Below, in pieces: positions 1 through 10,187 of a stretch of DNA of 64,000 nt; the first letter of the stretch is position 1, and each line of letters starts with the position of its first letter. The notes below the pieces were generated by a model that did not search any database, was not told the DNA's origin, and was given only the letters and a program-made list of their open reading frames with translations. Both the position numbers and the translations under genes were made by a program. Source of the stretch: Phytophthora hibernalis (lineage: Eukaryota; Oomycota; Peronosporomycetes; Peronosporales; Peronosporaceae); the NCBI GenBank assembly GCA_012656075.1, contig JAAKBF010000070.1:1-64000 (forward strand), written 5' to 3'.

Positions 1-1077
1 TCATAATTTCTGCTGGGACACCTGGGTGAAAGCTTCGCTGAGAGGAAGTACCGTAGTATGACGCGTTTATGTAACAATACAATATAAATTGCGTCAATAT
101 TTATTATTGCTTCGCCAAAAATTGCTATTTTTATTATTGGCTGTTCAATACAATTTCATACCGAATTGGCGGACCTCTGGGTCGTATACGGGTCAAGTCG
201 GGTGTTTGGGTCGGAATTTTGGGAGATGACGTACATCGGGGCTCGTGAGCTCCTCATTTGCACCGCCAATTTCGATTCGCTCATGACGGTCAAAGCATTG
301 GTACAGTGTAAATATATAGCACCCCCTTGTTAGGGCAACTACTTCGGCTCACGCGCCGACCATGGCAGATCTTCGCTTTGGTGGTAAACGGTCTCTCTGA
401 GGCCTCATCTGAGCCCAAAACTACTTAGCTTCCATCATACACTGCATTACTAAACGTTTTTAAATAAAATGTACGTATCTTACTCTGATGCTTGAATAAC
501 AACCTCGATAAGCAGTTAAATTTGCTTGGCTTACTTCATTTGCTTGCAAAACCACCTCTGACCCCATTTGCTTGCGAACCATCCGCCATTTGCTCGGAAA
601 TAATATTTTTCCTTTGCTCTTCGTTCGCGCATGAACTGAAGCTCACCTTACCGGTACAAGGAAGGTTGAAAACTACTACTTCAAGTATGTACTGTAGTAG
701 AAGTATGTTGCTAATGTAGTTGGTGGGGGGGGCATCGGTACAGTAGCTCAGCAGAGAGTCTCTATGTGCCAACAATGTTGGCCGAACATGCATGCTATGC
801 CATTTACCGGCACGCTCCGTACGAAAGCAATACGATACCACCCAACAGGAACTACCGTAACAGGCATGCGATGGTTGCCCGATAGAAGAGGGTCATAAAA
901 TAGAGATCAGCTCCGAGATAGCAAACAATCATCTCCAAAATGCTGCAAGGGAATTACTGTAGTAGGTTCCTGTGGTCCAGAAGCATTCAGTAATAGCAAC
1001 TTTATATTTCTCTGATCCGACAGGTCTAATGCTTGTCTCTGCGGCGTAAACGGCGAGAGATTTTACAGCCGACCCCT
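1..1077. other. Intergenic, possible LTR remnant
   Basis: I see no convincing gene here. The first 500 bases are AT-rich, contain a TATATAG box near 312 and a run resembling a retroelement LTR (promoter-like stretch followed by CT-rich text), but no matching partner LTR or primer-binding site is visible. The short open frames lack ATG starts or family resemblance. This is also the downstream flank of the GH3 gene. Confidence 0.3.
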
Positions 1078-3430
1078 TTACCAAGGAATATCGATCGTGC
1101 CGAACGGGTATTCGCCCGTGCTGAGCGTAAAGTTTGAGCAAAGCGAGCTACGGATTGCTGTCTCGTTATACACGTCGCAGTCGGTCTCAGGCTTGATGGC
1201 GACCCAGAACTCGCTGTCTTCCGCAATCTTTTTAGACCCTTGCCGATCTGCGGGTAGTACACACTCCAGTCGTCGGCCGTGAGCGTGAACTGCACGGTCT
1301 GCGTCTCACCGACTTCCAGGCTGATCTTGGAGAACTTCTTCAGCTGCTTCATCTCAGGCACGTTTAGCGAGCGGTACGGCTGGGTGAGGAACAACATCAC
1401 GGTCTCCTTGCCGGCCATCGAGCCACTGTTCTTCACGTCTACGGAAACGCTGATCAAGTCGTTCGGGTCCTGGATGGTGTTCTTGCTTAGGGTGACAGCC
1501 GAGTACGTGAAGTCGGTGTAGCTCAAACCCGTACCAAAGTCCCACTGGTTCTCGCAGTAAAACGGAGTTTCAGTCGAGTTCTCACACATGGTTGTCACGG
1601 GGTGATTGTAGACCATCTCAATGTTAGCGGGGTCCTTCGGGTACGTGATCGGCATACGGCCACTAGGGTTCACCTTGCCATACAGAATTTCAGCGACTGC
1701 CTGGCCGCCCATTTCACAAGCTAGCAGACCGTCGATGATAGCGTACACATCGTCGGGCAGGTCACCAAGCAGACGCGGACGTCCCTCGAACAGCACCACA
1801 ATCACCTTGGTTCCGGTGGATGCAAGCTGCTTCACGTACTCAATCTGACCGGGCGGAAGCGCCAAGTCGTCAATGTCACCGGGTTTCTCGGCGTACGGGC
1901 CTTCGCCAATGACAGCGACAGTGAACTCCGCGCTCTTAGCGTACTCCATGGCCGTCGCGAGGTCGGCGTCTGAGTACTCACCCGTGTAATTCAAACCGTT
2001 GAAGTACGTCACGCTGCTGCTGTTGCCCGTGATCGTCTTAATGTTCTCCTTAACCGTGGAGCCAAGCGGGTACAGTTCGTTGTGTCCGGCGTAACCTTCC
2101 CACTCGATGGTCCAGCCACCGCACTGCAGTCCAATGTCGTCAGCGGCATGACCGGTCAGGAACACCGAAGCGTCCTCGGCAAGGGAAGCACGTTGCCGGT
2201 GTTCTGAAGCAGTACGATCGATTCTCGAGCCAACTCCAAAGCTGTTGCCGTGTCATTCTCGCCGCCGATCAGGTCCAGATTGGCCTCACCAGGGACCGGG
2301 TTGTCATATAGACCCAGCTGCAGTTTTAGCTTGACCACACGACGTGCAGACGCCTTGACGCGAGACAAGTACTGCGGGCTCTGCTCCAGCAGCGCCTTCG
2401 TACCGTTCATGAAGCTGTCATCGGTAGCAATCATACTCATATCCACCGAAGCGCGCGTGAGTGAAATACGAGTGGCCTCGTCGTACGGCGGCAACGCGAT
2501 GGAAGTCCGCGAGCTGGTCGATTTCAGCGTAGTCCGTCACCATCATGCCGTCCCAGCCAAGATCGTTACGCAGCAGCCCGTTCATCAGCTTCGTGTTTGA
2601 CACAAGAGGAACCCCGTTCACCGAAATGTAGTTCTCCATTGCGCTGAGCACGCCGGCGTCCACAGCCGACTTGAACGGAGGCAGGAAATAGTTCAGCAGG
2701 TCGTAGTCGGACACGGTGACGGCGTCTTTGTCATGCCCGGAGGGTGTCTTTGTGTAAACGATCCAGTGCTTCATGCAGGCAGCCGTGCTGCCGTTGCTCT
2801 GCAGTCCACGCACAATAGCATCAGCCATGACTGAGTCAAGGTATGGGTCTTCACCGAATGTCTCGAATGTACGTGGCCACAGCGGGTTACGCGAGATGCC
2901 GAGGATAGGACCGAAAATCCAAGGAATGCCGGCAGCAAGCGTGTCGCGAGCAGTGATGCGACCCTGCTCGTATACCAGGTCCGGTCGGAACGAGGCCGCG
3001 CCGTTGATTTGTTGACCGAACAGCGTCGCACCATGCACGAAGATGGCGCCGTGCACCGAGTCGATGCCGTAGATCATCGGGTGGCCGCCGTTCTCCTCCA
3101 TGGTGATCTCCTGGATCCTCGTCACCACCTCACGCCATTTGTCGGCAGTCCACAAGTACGTGCCGTTCTTGGGACCATTGGTGAGCGGGCTGTTGAGTAC
3201 GAGCCGACATGCATCTTGGCGTACTTCCGGACTACGTCTTCATCCAGCTCGAGGTCGTCGGTCATGAGCACCGAGATATCGATCTGCGCCATTTGGCCGA
3301 TGAGGTCTTCCGTGCCGAAGGCGTCGACGATTTCGTCCGCGCGGTCATCCCACTGGTCGGCGGAGACGTGTTGGTGTGCCGAGAGACTCAGCGCCGCGAT
3401 GAAGGCGGCGGTGAACCAGGACTTGAGCAT
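1078..3430 (-). CDS. Secreted GH3 beta-glucosidase, four frame breaks
   Basis: This encodes a glycoside hydrolase family 3 enzyme, which removes terminal beta-linked glucose (or related sugars) from oligosaccharides outside the cell. The start at 3430 opens with a signal peptide (MLKSWFTAAFIAALSLSA). The TIM-barrel half contains the HGAIFVHGATLFGQQ and GISRNPLWPRTFETFGEDPYL blocks, and the nucleophile Asp lies in GMMVTDYAE near 2540. The C-terminal half has AVIGEGPYAEKPGDIDDL and an Fn3-like tail ending at W before TAA at 1078-1080. About 780 residues is a normal family length. The frame changes near 3195, 2488, 2172 and 1231; the 1231 break sits in an A run one base short (AAAAA) of what the family frame needs. 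I infer sequence errors more than true decay, but a pseudogene is possible. Substrate specificity cannot be told from sequence. Confidence 0.85.
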
Positions 3431-3892
3431 CTTCGTGATAGAAGTACTTGAGACTTAAGAAACTGAAGCAAGAAAATTCGAAAGTGAGTACGTTGCAGTC
3501 GGTGAAATGCTTCAGTTGCGGAGAGAAACTAAAGGCCGCGTACTTACCCAACAAGCAGCACTGTGAGTATCCAAAACATCAGCAAGTGCATCACCGCCAT
3601 TTGGAAGGGAAGATACCGGTATTTTTTCAACGCAAGCATCAGCTGGTCTAAGGGAGCTCGATCCTCGAGGCACCTTCAAGTTGCGCAGGACTTGGTACAT
3701 GTACCAAAATCCCCCTCGAGGGGGATTGCCAACAACTCGGAGTCAACAACGTTGACCAAACAGACCTGCCCGGTCTCAAGGCAGCAGATGGTCCTCCAAC
3801 ACCGAAATGCAAAGATGAAGTTGCTCGGCCAATCACAAGACGCGGGGATAAATTTGGATCTTTTCGTTTTTAGATCCAAAATCACGAGTTAA
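3431..3892. other. Intergenic, upstream of GH3
   Basis: No gene is visible. This is the promoter side of the GH3 gene and contains the paired palindromes at 3692-3727 listed separately. Confidence 0.5.
3692..3727. repeat. Two adjoining perfect palindromes
   Basis: TTGGTACATGTACCAA (3692-3707) and AATCCCCCTCGAGGGGGATT (3708-3727) are each perfect reverse-complement palindromes and abut with no spacer. They lie about 260 bases upstream of the GH3 start. They could be dimeric transcription-factor sites or a cruciform-prone insertion scar; no function is shown. Confidence 0.85.
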
Positions 3893-5035
3893 TCAAGTAA
3901 CAAATATATGACTGCGTTTATTACATGCGTATGTTTGCTCGTGCTTAGGTAATGTGCGCGCCGCCCACTGTCCCAGCCGCCCCTGCAAACCGGGTGACTT
4001 AAACATCCAGGCCAGGGTGGAATGGCGAGACAAGATCCGGATCGATCGGCCGACCAACATGTTGTAGTTCAGATCTAGGATCCGCAATAGCGCCAGCACT
4101 CCTTTTCCACCACATTGTAGTTGATCTCGTTCGACTTCAGCGTGCGACTGGCGAAGGTGACGGGATAATATACCTGATCATGCTCCTGCACCAGGGCAGC
4201 CGATATCGCCCAGTCGTTCGCATAGACAATTATCACCGGCTGTCGATCGGGGTCGAAGTGTTTGAGGACTGGGGTAGTCGCGATCTTCCGCTTCAAGTCC
4301 TCGAGAGCCGGAGCGAACGAATCCATTTCATCAAACCCGACTGAAGCTGACTCGTCTCGATCGTTCGTCGTCGGTCGTGACGTCTTGGTCCGACTTCGTC
4401 GGATCGAGGACCCGCTGGAGGTCCTGACTCTTCTTAAGTTCCGCAAAGTCCACCTCGCGCAGTTCATACAGAACAGCCGCGTACACAGCGTAGTCCTCGA
4501 TAAAACGGCCGTAATAATTCAGACTGCCCAGGAACGACTGCATCGCTCGCAGCGATCTCGGGAACGGCAGATCGGTCAGTGCCTTCAAGTCCTTCGGGTG
4601 AGCTTCTAGTCCGTTGCTCGACACTTGATGTCCTAGGTAGTCCACCTTCCGCATGCCCCAGAAACTCTTCACGACGCTGATCGACAGGTTCCACTTATCA
4701 CACGCTTCTAGCAGAGCTTCCACTCGGCCACAGAGCTGGTCCCACGACCCAGCGGTCACCAGGATATCGTCGATGTAAGATCGACGCCCAAGCACCGACG
4801 GTCGACCAGGGGCCAGGGGCTCCCCACTTTCAAACAGGTCGACGAGACCTTCCGAGTTACCAGATCGAGATCTTCATAAATCCATATAGGGCGTTGTCGA
4901 TCAGACGTTGGTAGATCTGTGGCGCATTCTAAAGACCGAATGGCATCCGGTTCCACTCAAACAGCCCGAAGGGGTGATGAAAGCCGAGATCGCCCGCGCC
5001 GAAACTTCCAACGAGTCGACGTACGGCAATGGCGA
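3893..5035 (-). mobile_element. Ty3/Gypsy reverse transcriptase-RNase H fragment
   Basis: Read on the minus strand, broken frames give in order TPFGLFEWNRMPFGL (near 4950), the catalytic YIDDILVTAG (near 4770), VDYLGHQVSSNGLEAHP, FLGSLNYYGRFIEDYA (near 4530), and the RNase H start PVLKHFDPDRQPVIIVYANDWAISAAL (near 4220). It continues through YYPVTFASRTLKSNEINYNVVEKEC and LLRILDLNYNMLVGRSIRILSRHSTLAW to about 3930. These are standard Gypsy pol blocks. Frameshifts and loss of the protease, the RT amino terminus and the integrase make it dead. No LTR is visible at either end. The upstream boundary runs straight into SFT2 sequence at about 5030. Confidence 0.9.
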
Positions 5036-5667
5036 CTGTGAACACCACGACAATCATCAGCAGGTAGATGATGGTCGCAATGCGCCACACTGGCTTGAGC
5101 ATGAGCTTCACTTGCTGCTTGGGGCCGACGAGGAAGCCCGACCTAAAAGTCAACACCATCTAACGTCAGTCTGCCAGATTTCCACACAGTTTTTGCAAAG
5201 CCATACCCGCAAAGTGAGGTAATGTTGCCGAGAGTGTAGGTGATGCCGAACTTGGTTCCATTGTCCGAGCCCGCGATCAAGGCGAAGGTCGACTGGCAAA
5301 TAAGAGAAGTCGCCCATCCCCCAGAACACGTTATTAATAGCTCCCACTCTCTTCCGTACCCACTGCCAATTGCATTACCCCGAAGCTCACGAGGTACCCA
5401 AGCACGAAGCAGGACACGAAGCCGACCATCCGTTGCTGCTTGGTGAGGACACGTGCTGGGGAGTGAATCCGAAGCGTTCGAAGCTGGCGCATCCGTCTTG
5501 GTCGCACTCTTCTTGTCGCCGGTTACACTCGCCAATTTCTTACTGGCATCACTCGCAGCGCCCGCCACTTTGTCGCCGGTTACACTCGCCAATTTCTTAC
5601 TGGCATCACTCGCAGCGCCCGCCACTTTGTCGCCGGCGCCGCTGATGACCAACTTGATCTGCTCCAT
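5036..5667 (-). pseudogene. SFT2-like vesicle transport protein, truncated
   Basis: The start at 5667 gives MEQIKLVISGAGDKVAG, a low-complexity amino terminus with a duplicated 19-residue block. After a frame break near 5420 it continues as FALIAGSDNGTKFGITYTLGNITSLCG. A 54-bp GT..AG intron (5153-5206) then restores GSGFLVGPKQQVKLMLKPVWRIATIIYLLMI, the signature of the SFT2/Got1 family of four-helix Golgi proteins that help endosome-to-Golgi vesicle fusion. The last helix and tail are missing: the sequence passes directly into Gypsy RT text at about 5030. The gene is therefore a 3'-truncated copy. The intact intron argues that it came from genomic DNA, not from a spliced transcript. A full-length paralogue elsewhere is expected. 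Confidence 0.8.
5521..5634. repeat. 57-bp perfect tandem duplication in SFT2
   Basis: Bases 5521-5577 and 5578-5634 are identical. On the minus strand each encodes the 19-residue block GDKVAGAASDASKKLASVT, so the duplication keeps the frame and doubles a lysine/alanine-rich segment ahead of the first membrane helix. Confidence 0.95.
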
Positions 5668-5869
5668 TGCGGATGTCGAGGAATGATAACGGACGAGCGT
5701 GGAGAGTAACCGGTTACGAAAATCAAGTTGAGGGTTACAAAAACCTGTAGCCATTTGGGTGTGACTTCAAGTGAGACCGTGCTCGAAGAGTGCAATTTGA
5801 AAGCTGTCGAAATGGAATTGTATTCTGTGCACTATATCACAAAGTGGTAGCTGACTCTCGCTAGGACGC

Positions 5870-6354
5870 TTACAGGAAATACGCGCCGACGGCCATGATG
5901 GTAGCAGCAGTGACACCAATGACGCCCGTGATCTGAGAGGCACCGCTCGAGCCAGACGCACTGGCTGAATCCGAAGCCTCCGTTGAGCTCGAGTCACCGG
6001 TAGATGAGGACACTGTGGCCGTTGAAGAGTCGGTCGTCGAAGTGGTCGAGTCGCCAGCACTCACTGAGCCAGTCGAGCTTGAGGAGCCCACCGCCGTGTC
6101 AACAGAAGCGCTGCCGGTAGCACCGATGGTGGCCGTGGTGGCACCCGGTCCGGAGGCTGACGTGGCTCCACTAGCAGCCGTCGTGCTAGTAGACGAAGGG
6201 GCTCCGGTAGCAGGGTGACTGCAGGCGTCGTGGCATCGGTGGTTGTTTCAGTACTGCTGGCGCTGGTGGTTCCCGAAGTAGTTGCCGTGGCAGTCTGTCC
6301 GCGGACACCAGCTACGGCGAGGGCGGCGATGATGAGGACCTGGAAAATCTTCAT
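5870..6354 (-). CDS. Small secreted Ser/Thr-rich surface protein
   Basis: The start at 6354 gives a clear signal peptide, MKIFQVLIIAALAVAGVRGQ. About 120 residues composed almost only of Ser, Thr, Ala, Gly and Glu/Asp follow (mucin-like, likely O-glycosylated), and the protein ends in the hydrophobic stretch ITGVIGVTAATIMAVGAYFL. A signal peptide plus a terminal hydrophobic tail after a small-residue linker fits a GPI-anchored wall or surface protein; a single membrane helix is the alternative. The frame changes once near 6212, where CCC stands and the downstream frame needs one more C. No catalytic domain is seen, and I do not recognise a named family. Confidence 0.7.
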
Positions 6355-7838
6355 TATTGCTGGGAAGAAAGATTGGACTTGAGTTCCTGGGGGTGAAATT
6401 GAGAATGACAAGTTTGATGCGCTGCTAGCTGTAAAGTTTACATACGCCGTTAGGAGGGAGGGGTGGCTCTCGAATGTTGAATGTGGCGTGTTAATTCTTC
6501 TTGGTCTGGTGTTCATAATATGACTCCGTATTATGGAGCCTGTGTTGTGGAGTTGCGGGCCGCAACTCCACAACTGGTCTTCACGAAGCATATGAACATG
6601 TCTGCGATTGATCTGGTGGCTATGAAGTGAGTTGACGGGCATATGGAAATGAACAGGTGCAAGTACGGTAAGGGGTTTGGCCAGTTTAGTAGAATTTTTA
6701 CAGTTGGTTGAATTAAAACTCGATATCTCGACAACCGTTTACAGTAATCTGCGTGAATAGGCAACGCCTGATATATATGGCTTGACTGGGTGTATAAGGA
6801 GTGCGTAAAGAGCAAAGACGAGCAACCTAATGTGTTTAAGTACCTCGCCCATCTCCTGGCATTATATAAAGTTTCGCAGGAAATAAGTTGTACACCCGTT
6901 GCTTATTCACGCAGATTACTGTATCCGTTTTTACCGAAACAACCGTCAAAATGAAGCTGGAACTCTGGACGATTTTACTAAGTGATTGTGGCTTATTCAC
7001 TGCAAGCGGGTCGTCTTTCCAGCTGAGAAGCAGACTCTACTGGAGCTGAAGATGTAGGCCTCGACGTCTGCACTGTTGGCAATTCATGAACGTGATTTTG
7101 AGAGTATACCATGCATTACGGTACATGTACATGTATCTGCTTTCTCATGGAGAGAGAGTGAAGGTAGTCTATTTAACCTTTGTTAATAGCTTCCTGAAAT
7201 TGTTTAAGTCGTGTGATCAGCTTTGGCTCCTGCTGCCTCTTTGGATTCGTGCTGGGGGTGTTCCTTTTGGAGCCTCTTCCAGGTCTCTATTGCAGTAACA
7301 GTCCAGCGTTAGCGGAAACTGCAGCCCTTCAAGTCTTGTGCTTGTCCTCCAGTGTTTTCTTCTTGCCACTGCGTGGTTGCCTCTGACTGGTCTTCCACAC
7401 GTAGGCTGCTTGCTGTGACGTTCCACACGAACCTGGGAGCTGGAACTCCCACCAAGAGGCAACGTGTATTGCGTAGTTGGAAGTAAATGAACTGAGCTAA
7501 ATCTAACGCTCTTCTCTACGTTGCTCTCTCCTGCTCATCCTTAGCAGTCCAGGGAGAGACTTGTTGTTGCAGTTGCAGTTGTCCGGTAGCAGGGCTATCC
7601 GTGCTACAGATGGAGATTGGTCGTATCGATTCTTGTGGCGCTGCGGGTCGCAGTACAGAGGCTTCGTCACTCGACGGTAGGCCACGCCACTCTTCCTGGC
7701 TTCGTGGTTAGGACTGCTTGTCCATTACAATGCTGAGCTTCCAGCTTACCATCTCACAGCCACCCCAAGCAGTCATACACCACGATCTGACATCTTGGTG
7801 TGCTGCTGGTCATGCAGTGCGCTATGCTGTCGAAAAGC
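6355..7838. other. Intergenic with MITE and possible LTR debris
   Basis: No host gene is visible. A mariner-type MITE occupies 6742-6921 (separate entry). About 7200-7740 lies just downstream, on the minus strand, of the Gypsy integrase/chromodomain fragment and is where its 3' LTR would fall, but I cannot mark LTR ends. TACATGTA occurs twice, overlapping, at 7122-7135. Confidence 0.4.
6742..6921. mobile_element. Mariner-type MITE, 180 bp
   Basis: Terminal inverted repeats of 24 bp differ at one base: the left end begins CAGTAATCTGCGTGAATA (6742 onward) and the right end (6898-6921) is its reverse complement. The element is flanked by TA on both sides (6740-6741 and 6922-6923), the target duplication of the Tc1/mariner superfamily. 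The interior has no coding frame, so it is a non-autonomous miniature element. Confidence 0.85.
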
Positions 7839-8366
7839 TCAGCTATTCTTCCGCTGCAATGTCATTGTCATGGCACGTCGAAGCCGATCGTCGTTAGCTT
7901 CGTCCGCGTACATTTCCATTAGTTTCGGTACTTCCTCGACCAGTGTCTTCAGCGGCTCCCAGGGGTCCTCGATCTCTTCAAGACCTTGCCACTTTACCTT
8001 GATCTGGAATATCCGCATGCTGTTGTTGTAGCGGTGGTCCACCAAAGCATCCACGGCCAGTAGTGTACCTTGGGACTCCACGTGGTCGATCAGTTCGGCG
8101 GAAACGTTGAGAGACGAATCCGCGTAGTGCTTTAGGCGTGACGGATGTATCTTCATGGCCTTCCCTGTCACTAAATGTTCCACTATAAAGTAATACTCGG
8201 CCGCACCTGTCACTCGGTACGGACCGACCCAAGTCACTCTGAGCTTATTGGCGTAAAGCTTCTCGTCTACCCGAGATCGAAGCCAACACATCAAGTCAAC
8301 AAGCCCAACAACCGACGCAAGCGAGTTCAAGCAGAGTTGAGCAGGTCTGTATTCTCCCACCTGCAA
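7839..8366 (-). mobile_element. Gypsy chromovirus integrase C-terminus with chromodomain
   Basis: The frame reads SRVDEKLYANKLRVTWVGPYRVT, the GPY/F module at the end of Gypsy integrases, then IHPSRLKHYAD. It closes with a chromodomain, VDALVDHRYNNSMRIFQIKVKWQG followed by EDPWEPLKTLVEEVPKLMEMY. This marks a chromovirus pol end. Upstream catalytic integrase text is not recognisable, so it is a fragment. It lies on the same strand as the RT fragment at 3893-5035 but is about 3 kb upstream of it in transcription order, so the two are unlikely to be one co-linear copy. Confidence 0.88.
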
Positions 8367-9321
8367 AAGATTGGAAGGATAGGTATCGAATGTATTGGAA
8401 AGCTGATCCAGTCCGCCATCTATTCAAGTCTGTCAGTGAGTGAACAACTCAAGACAAAAGAAGAGTGGCGCGTTGCCTAGCAGACTCAGCGTTGCTAAGA
8501 TTATCGCCGAAGACGTACGCGACTTTGCTCTACAGAAAAGGGTTTAAAATCCAAAAGAGGCCCCCGAGTCTACCTTGTCCACGTATGCAGATTACTACGC
8601 TAAACATTGGCTGAACGGGGCAGCAACTTCAAAAGTGAATTTCACGATTGATACACTAGCACGTTTCATACGACTCGACAAGAAACGCCGTCTCATGAAG
8701 TCCCAGCACGCCTATCTAGCGGAATAATATAGTACTTTTAGTCTTGTTCAAGTATTTTCGGTCTTGCAAAGTACTTTTAATCATGCTTAAGTACTTTCAA
8801 TCTTGTAACAGTATATTCAGTCTTGTTTTAATGAGCTAGTACTTGTGATCTTGTGGTATTTCTTGACAACCACGGAGGTCTCTTTGACCTTATCAGAGTT
8901 TTGCTAAAAAAAAGTGAACTACAGCATTCACCTTCAAAATTTGTATTCGGGTGGTCATTTTAACTGGTGGATATTCGGGGTAAATTGATCAGTGATTGGC
9001 CATGCAATCTGGTTTTGCATATTTTGTTGTTTTTGCGGAAGGAAGTTACTTCCAACTCAATCTTTACACATTTCAAATATGTCGGAAGGAGCTTCCTTTG
9101 GTTACATTTGCCTGTCAAACAGAACAATCGTTAGGGCTAGGTTTCACTTACAAATTACAAGTATTTATAATAAACCTAGCCCTTCATTTGAGAAATGGAA
9201 GCGCTACTTACAGTGTAGCAGTTCAGTCATGGAGTTCATCCATTCTTCACTTTTCATTCAACCAGTCAACAGACATACGTCGCTGCGACTCCTTGACGCA
9301 ATTCGTACCCAACACAACGTC
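8367..9321. other. Intergenic with 20-bp degenerate repeats
   Basis: No gene is supported. A short plus-strand open stretch near 8590-8728 looks protein-like but has no family I can name. A degenerate tandem repeat occupies 8731-8853 (separate entry). Confidence 0.4.
8731..8853. repeat. Degenerate ~20-bp tandem repeat, about six units
   Basis: Units start AGTACTTTTAGTCTTG, AGTATTTTCGGTCTTG, AGTACTTTTAATCATG, AGTACTTTCAATCTTG, AGTATATTCAGTCTTG and, after a short gap, AGTACTTGTGATCTTG. Each is spaced about 20 bases from the next, so the array is a diverged minisatellite. Confidence 0.85.
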
Positions 9322-9718
9322 ATGCAACCCAAGACGGTTCTGATCACGGGCAGCACGCGCGGCATCGGCCTCGAAAAGCTGTTGGGTTAGCATGCGTTTA
9401 GATAGTTTAACGCCCAATCGATCCGCACAGATATGCAAACAATCCTGCAATTTACTGGTATGGATAAACTAACGACCACATATTGACCAATCAAATTGCG
9501 TACATATTTAGGTTTGACCTAATTTTGGTCAATAATATTCCTTAAAAAACATTGTGTGCCTCACATAATAGTTAAATGCACATTATTTTCGGGACGGAGG
9601 TAGTACCAGGTCTCTCTCGCTGACAGAGTTGTGCTCTGCTTTTCCAGTTGAAAGCCTTGTCGCCATTCAAGTTGGTATCGTTCGACTGCACCGACGAGGC
9701 GTCGATTGTCCACGCGGC
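9322..9718 (+). pseudogene. Short-chain dehydrogenase relic split by ~270 bp
   Basis: ATG at 9322 opens MQPKTVLITGSTRGIGLE, the canonical SDR beta1 strand and TGxxxGIG cofactor loop, then breaks off at about 9373. In-family sequence resumes at about 9645 as LKALSPFKLVSFDCTDEASIVHAA, the usual following segment of classical SDRs, and then decays. The intervening 9373-9644 carries 7-bp inverted ends (GAAAAGC/GCTTTTC) and an internal inverted repeat (9481-9490 with 9525-9534), so a small insertion is likely. The catalytic YxxxK part is absent. It is a dead fragment, unrelated in position to the SDR fusion at 38202. Confidence 0.65.
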
Positions 9719-10187
9719 GATCCTGGTCAGCACTCGAGTACTTGGTGATACGGGTATCAGCAGTCCCGTGAGATCGCAGACATCAGCAGTCCATGACGCA
9801 GGCGAAGTGAAAGAACAGGAGAGGGTATCAGCAGTCCCCGGTATCAAGTCCCCATCACACTTCACTGGCGAAAACTCGGCGAAGTATCGAGCAGCTGGAC
9901 CACTTCCAGACGCGCAAGGAGAAGTCGGCCACTAGCGGCCCTACATATTTCGTGAGTAGTTAGCAGTAAGAGTCAAGGGCAGTTGGTGGTCGTGGCCAGA
10001 CACCGTCCTTACGGCCGGAGGACAGGACTGGCGCACCAAGGAAGAGGCAGGAACGAACGCTACGCTCACTGATCTGTGTTTCCCTGGTAGAAGAAGCACT
10101 TGAGCAGGATACTAAAATGATCTCTAAACAAGACGCATTCAACGTGATCTCAATGACGAAAGGTAGCTTTAGTAGTTCTACTGATCT
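9719..10187. other. Intergenic
   Basis: No gene is visible. Short direct copies of ATCAGCAGTCC occur near 9757, 9781 and 9827. The right part is the 3' flank of the amino-acid transporter. Confidence 0.45.
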
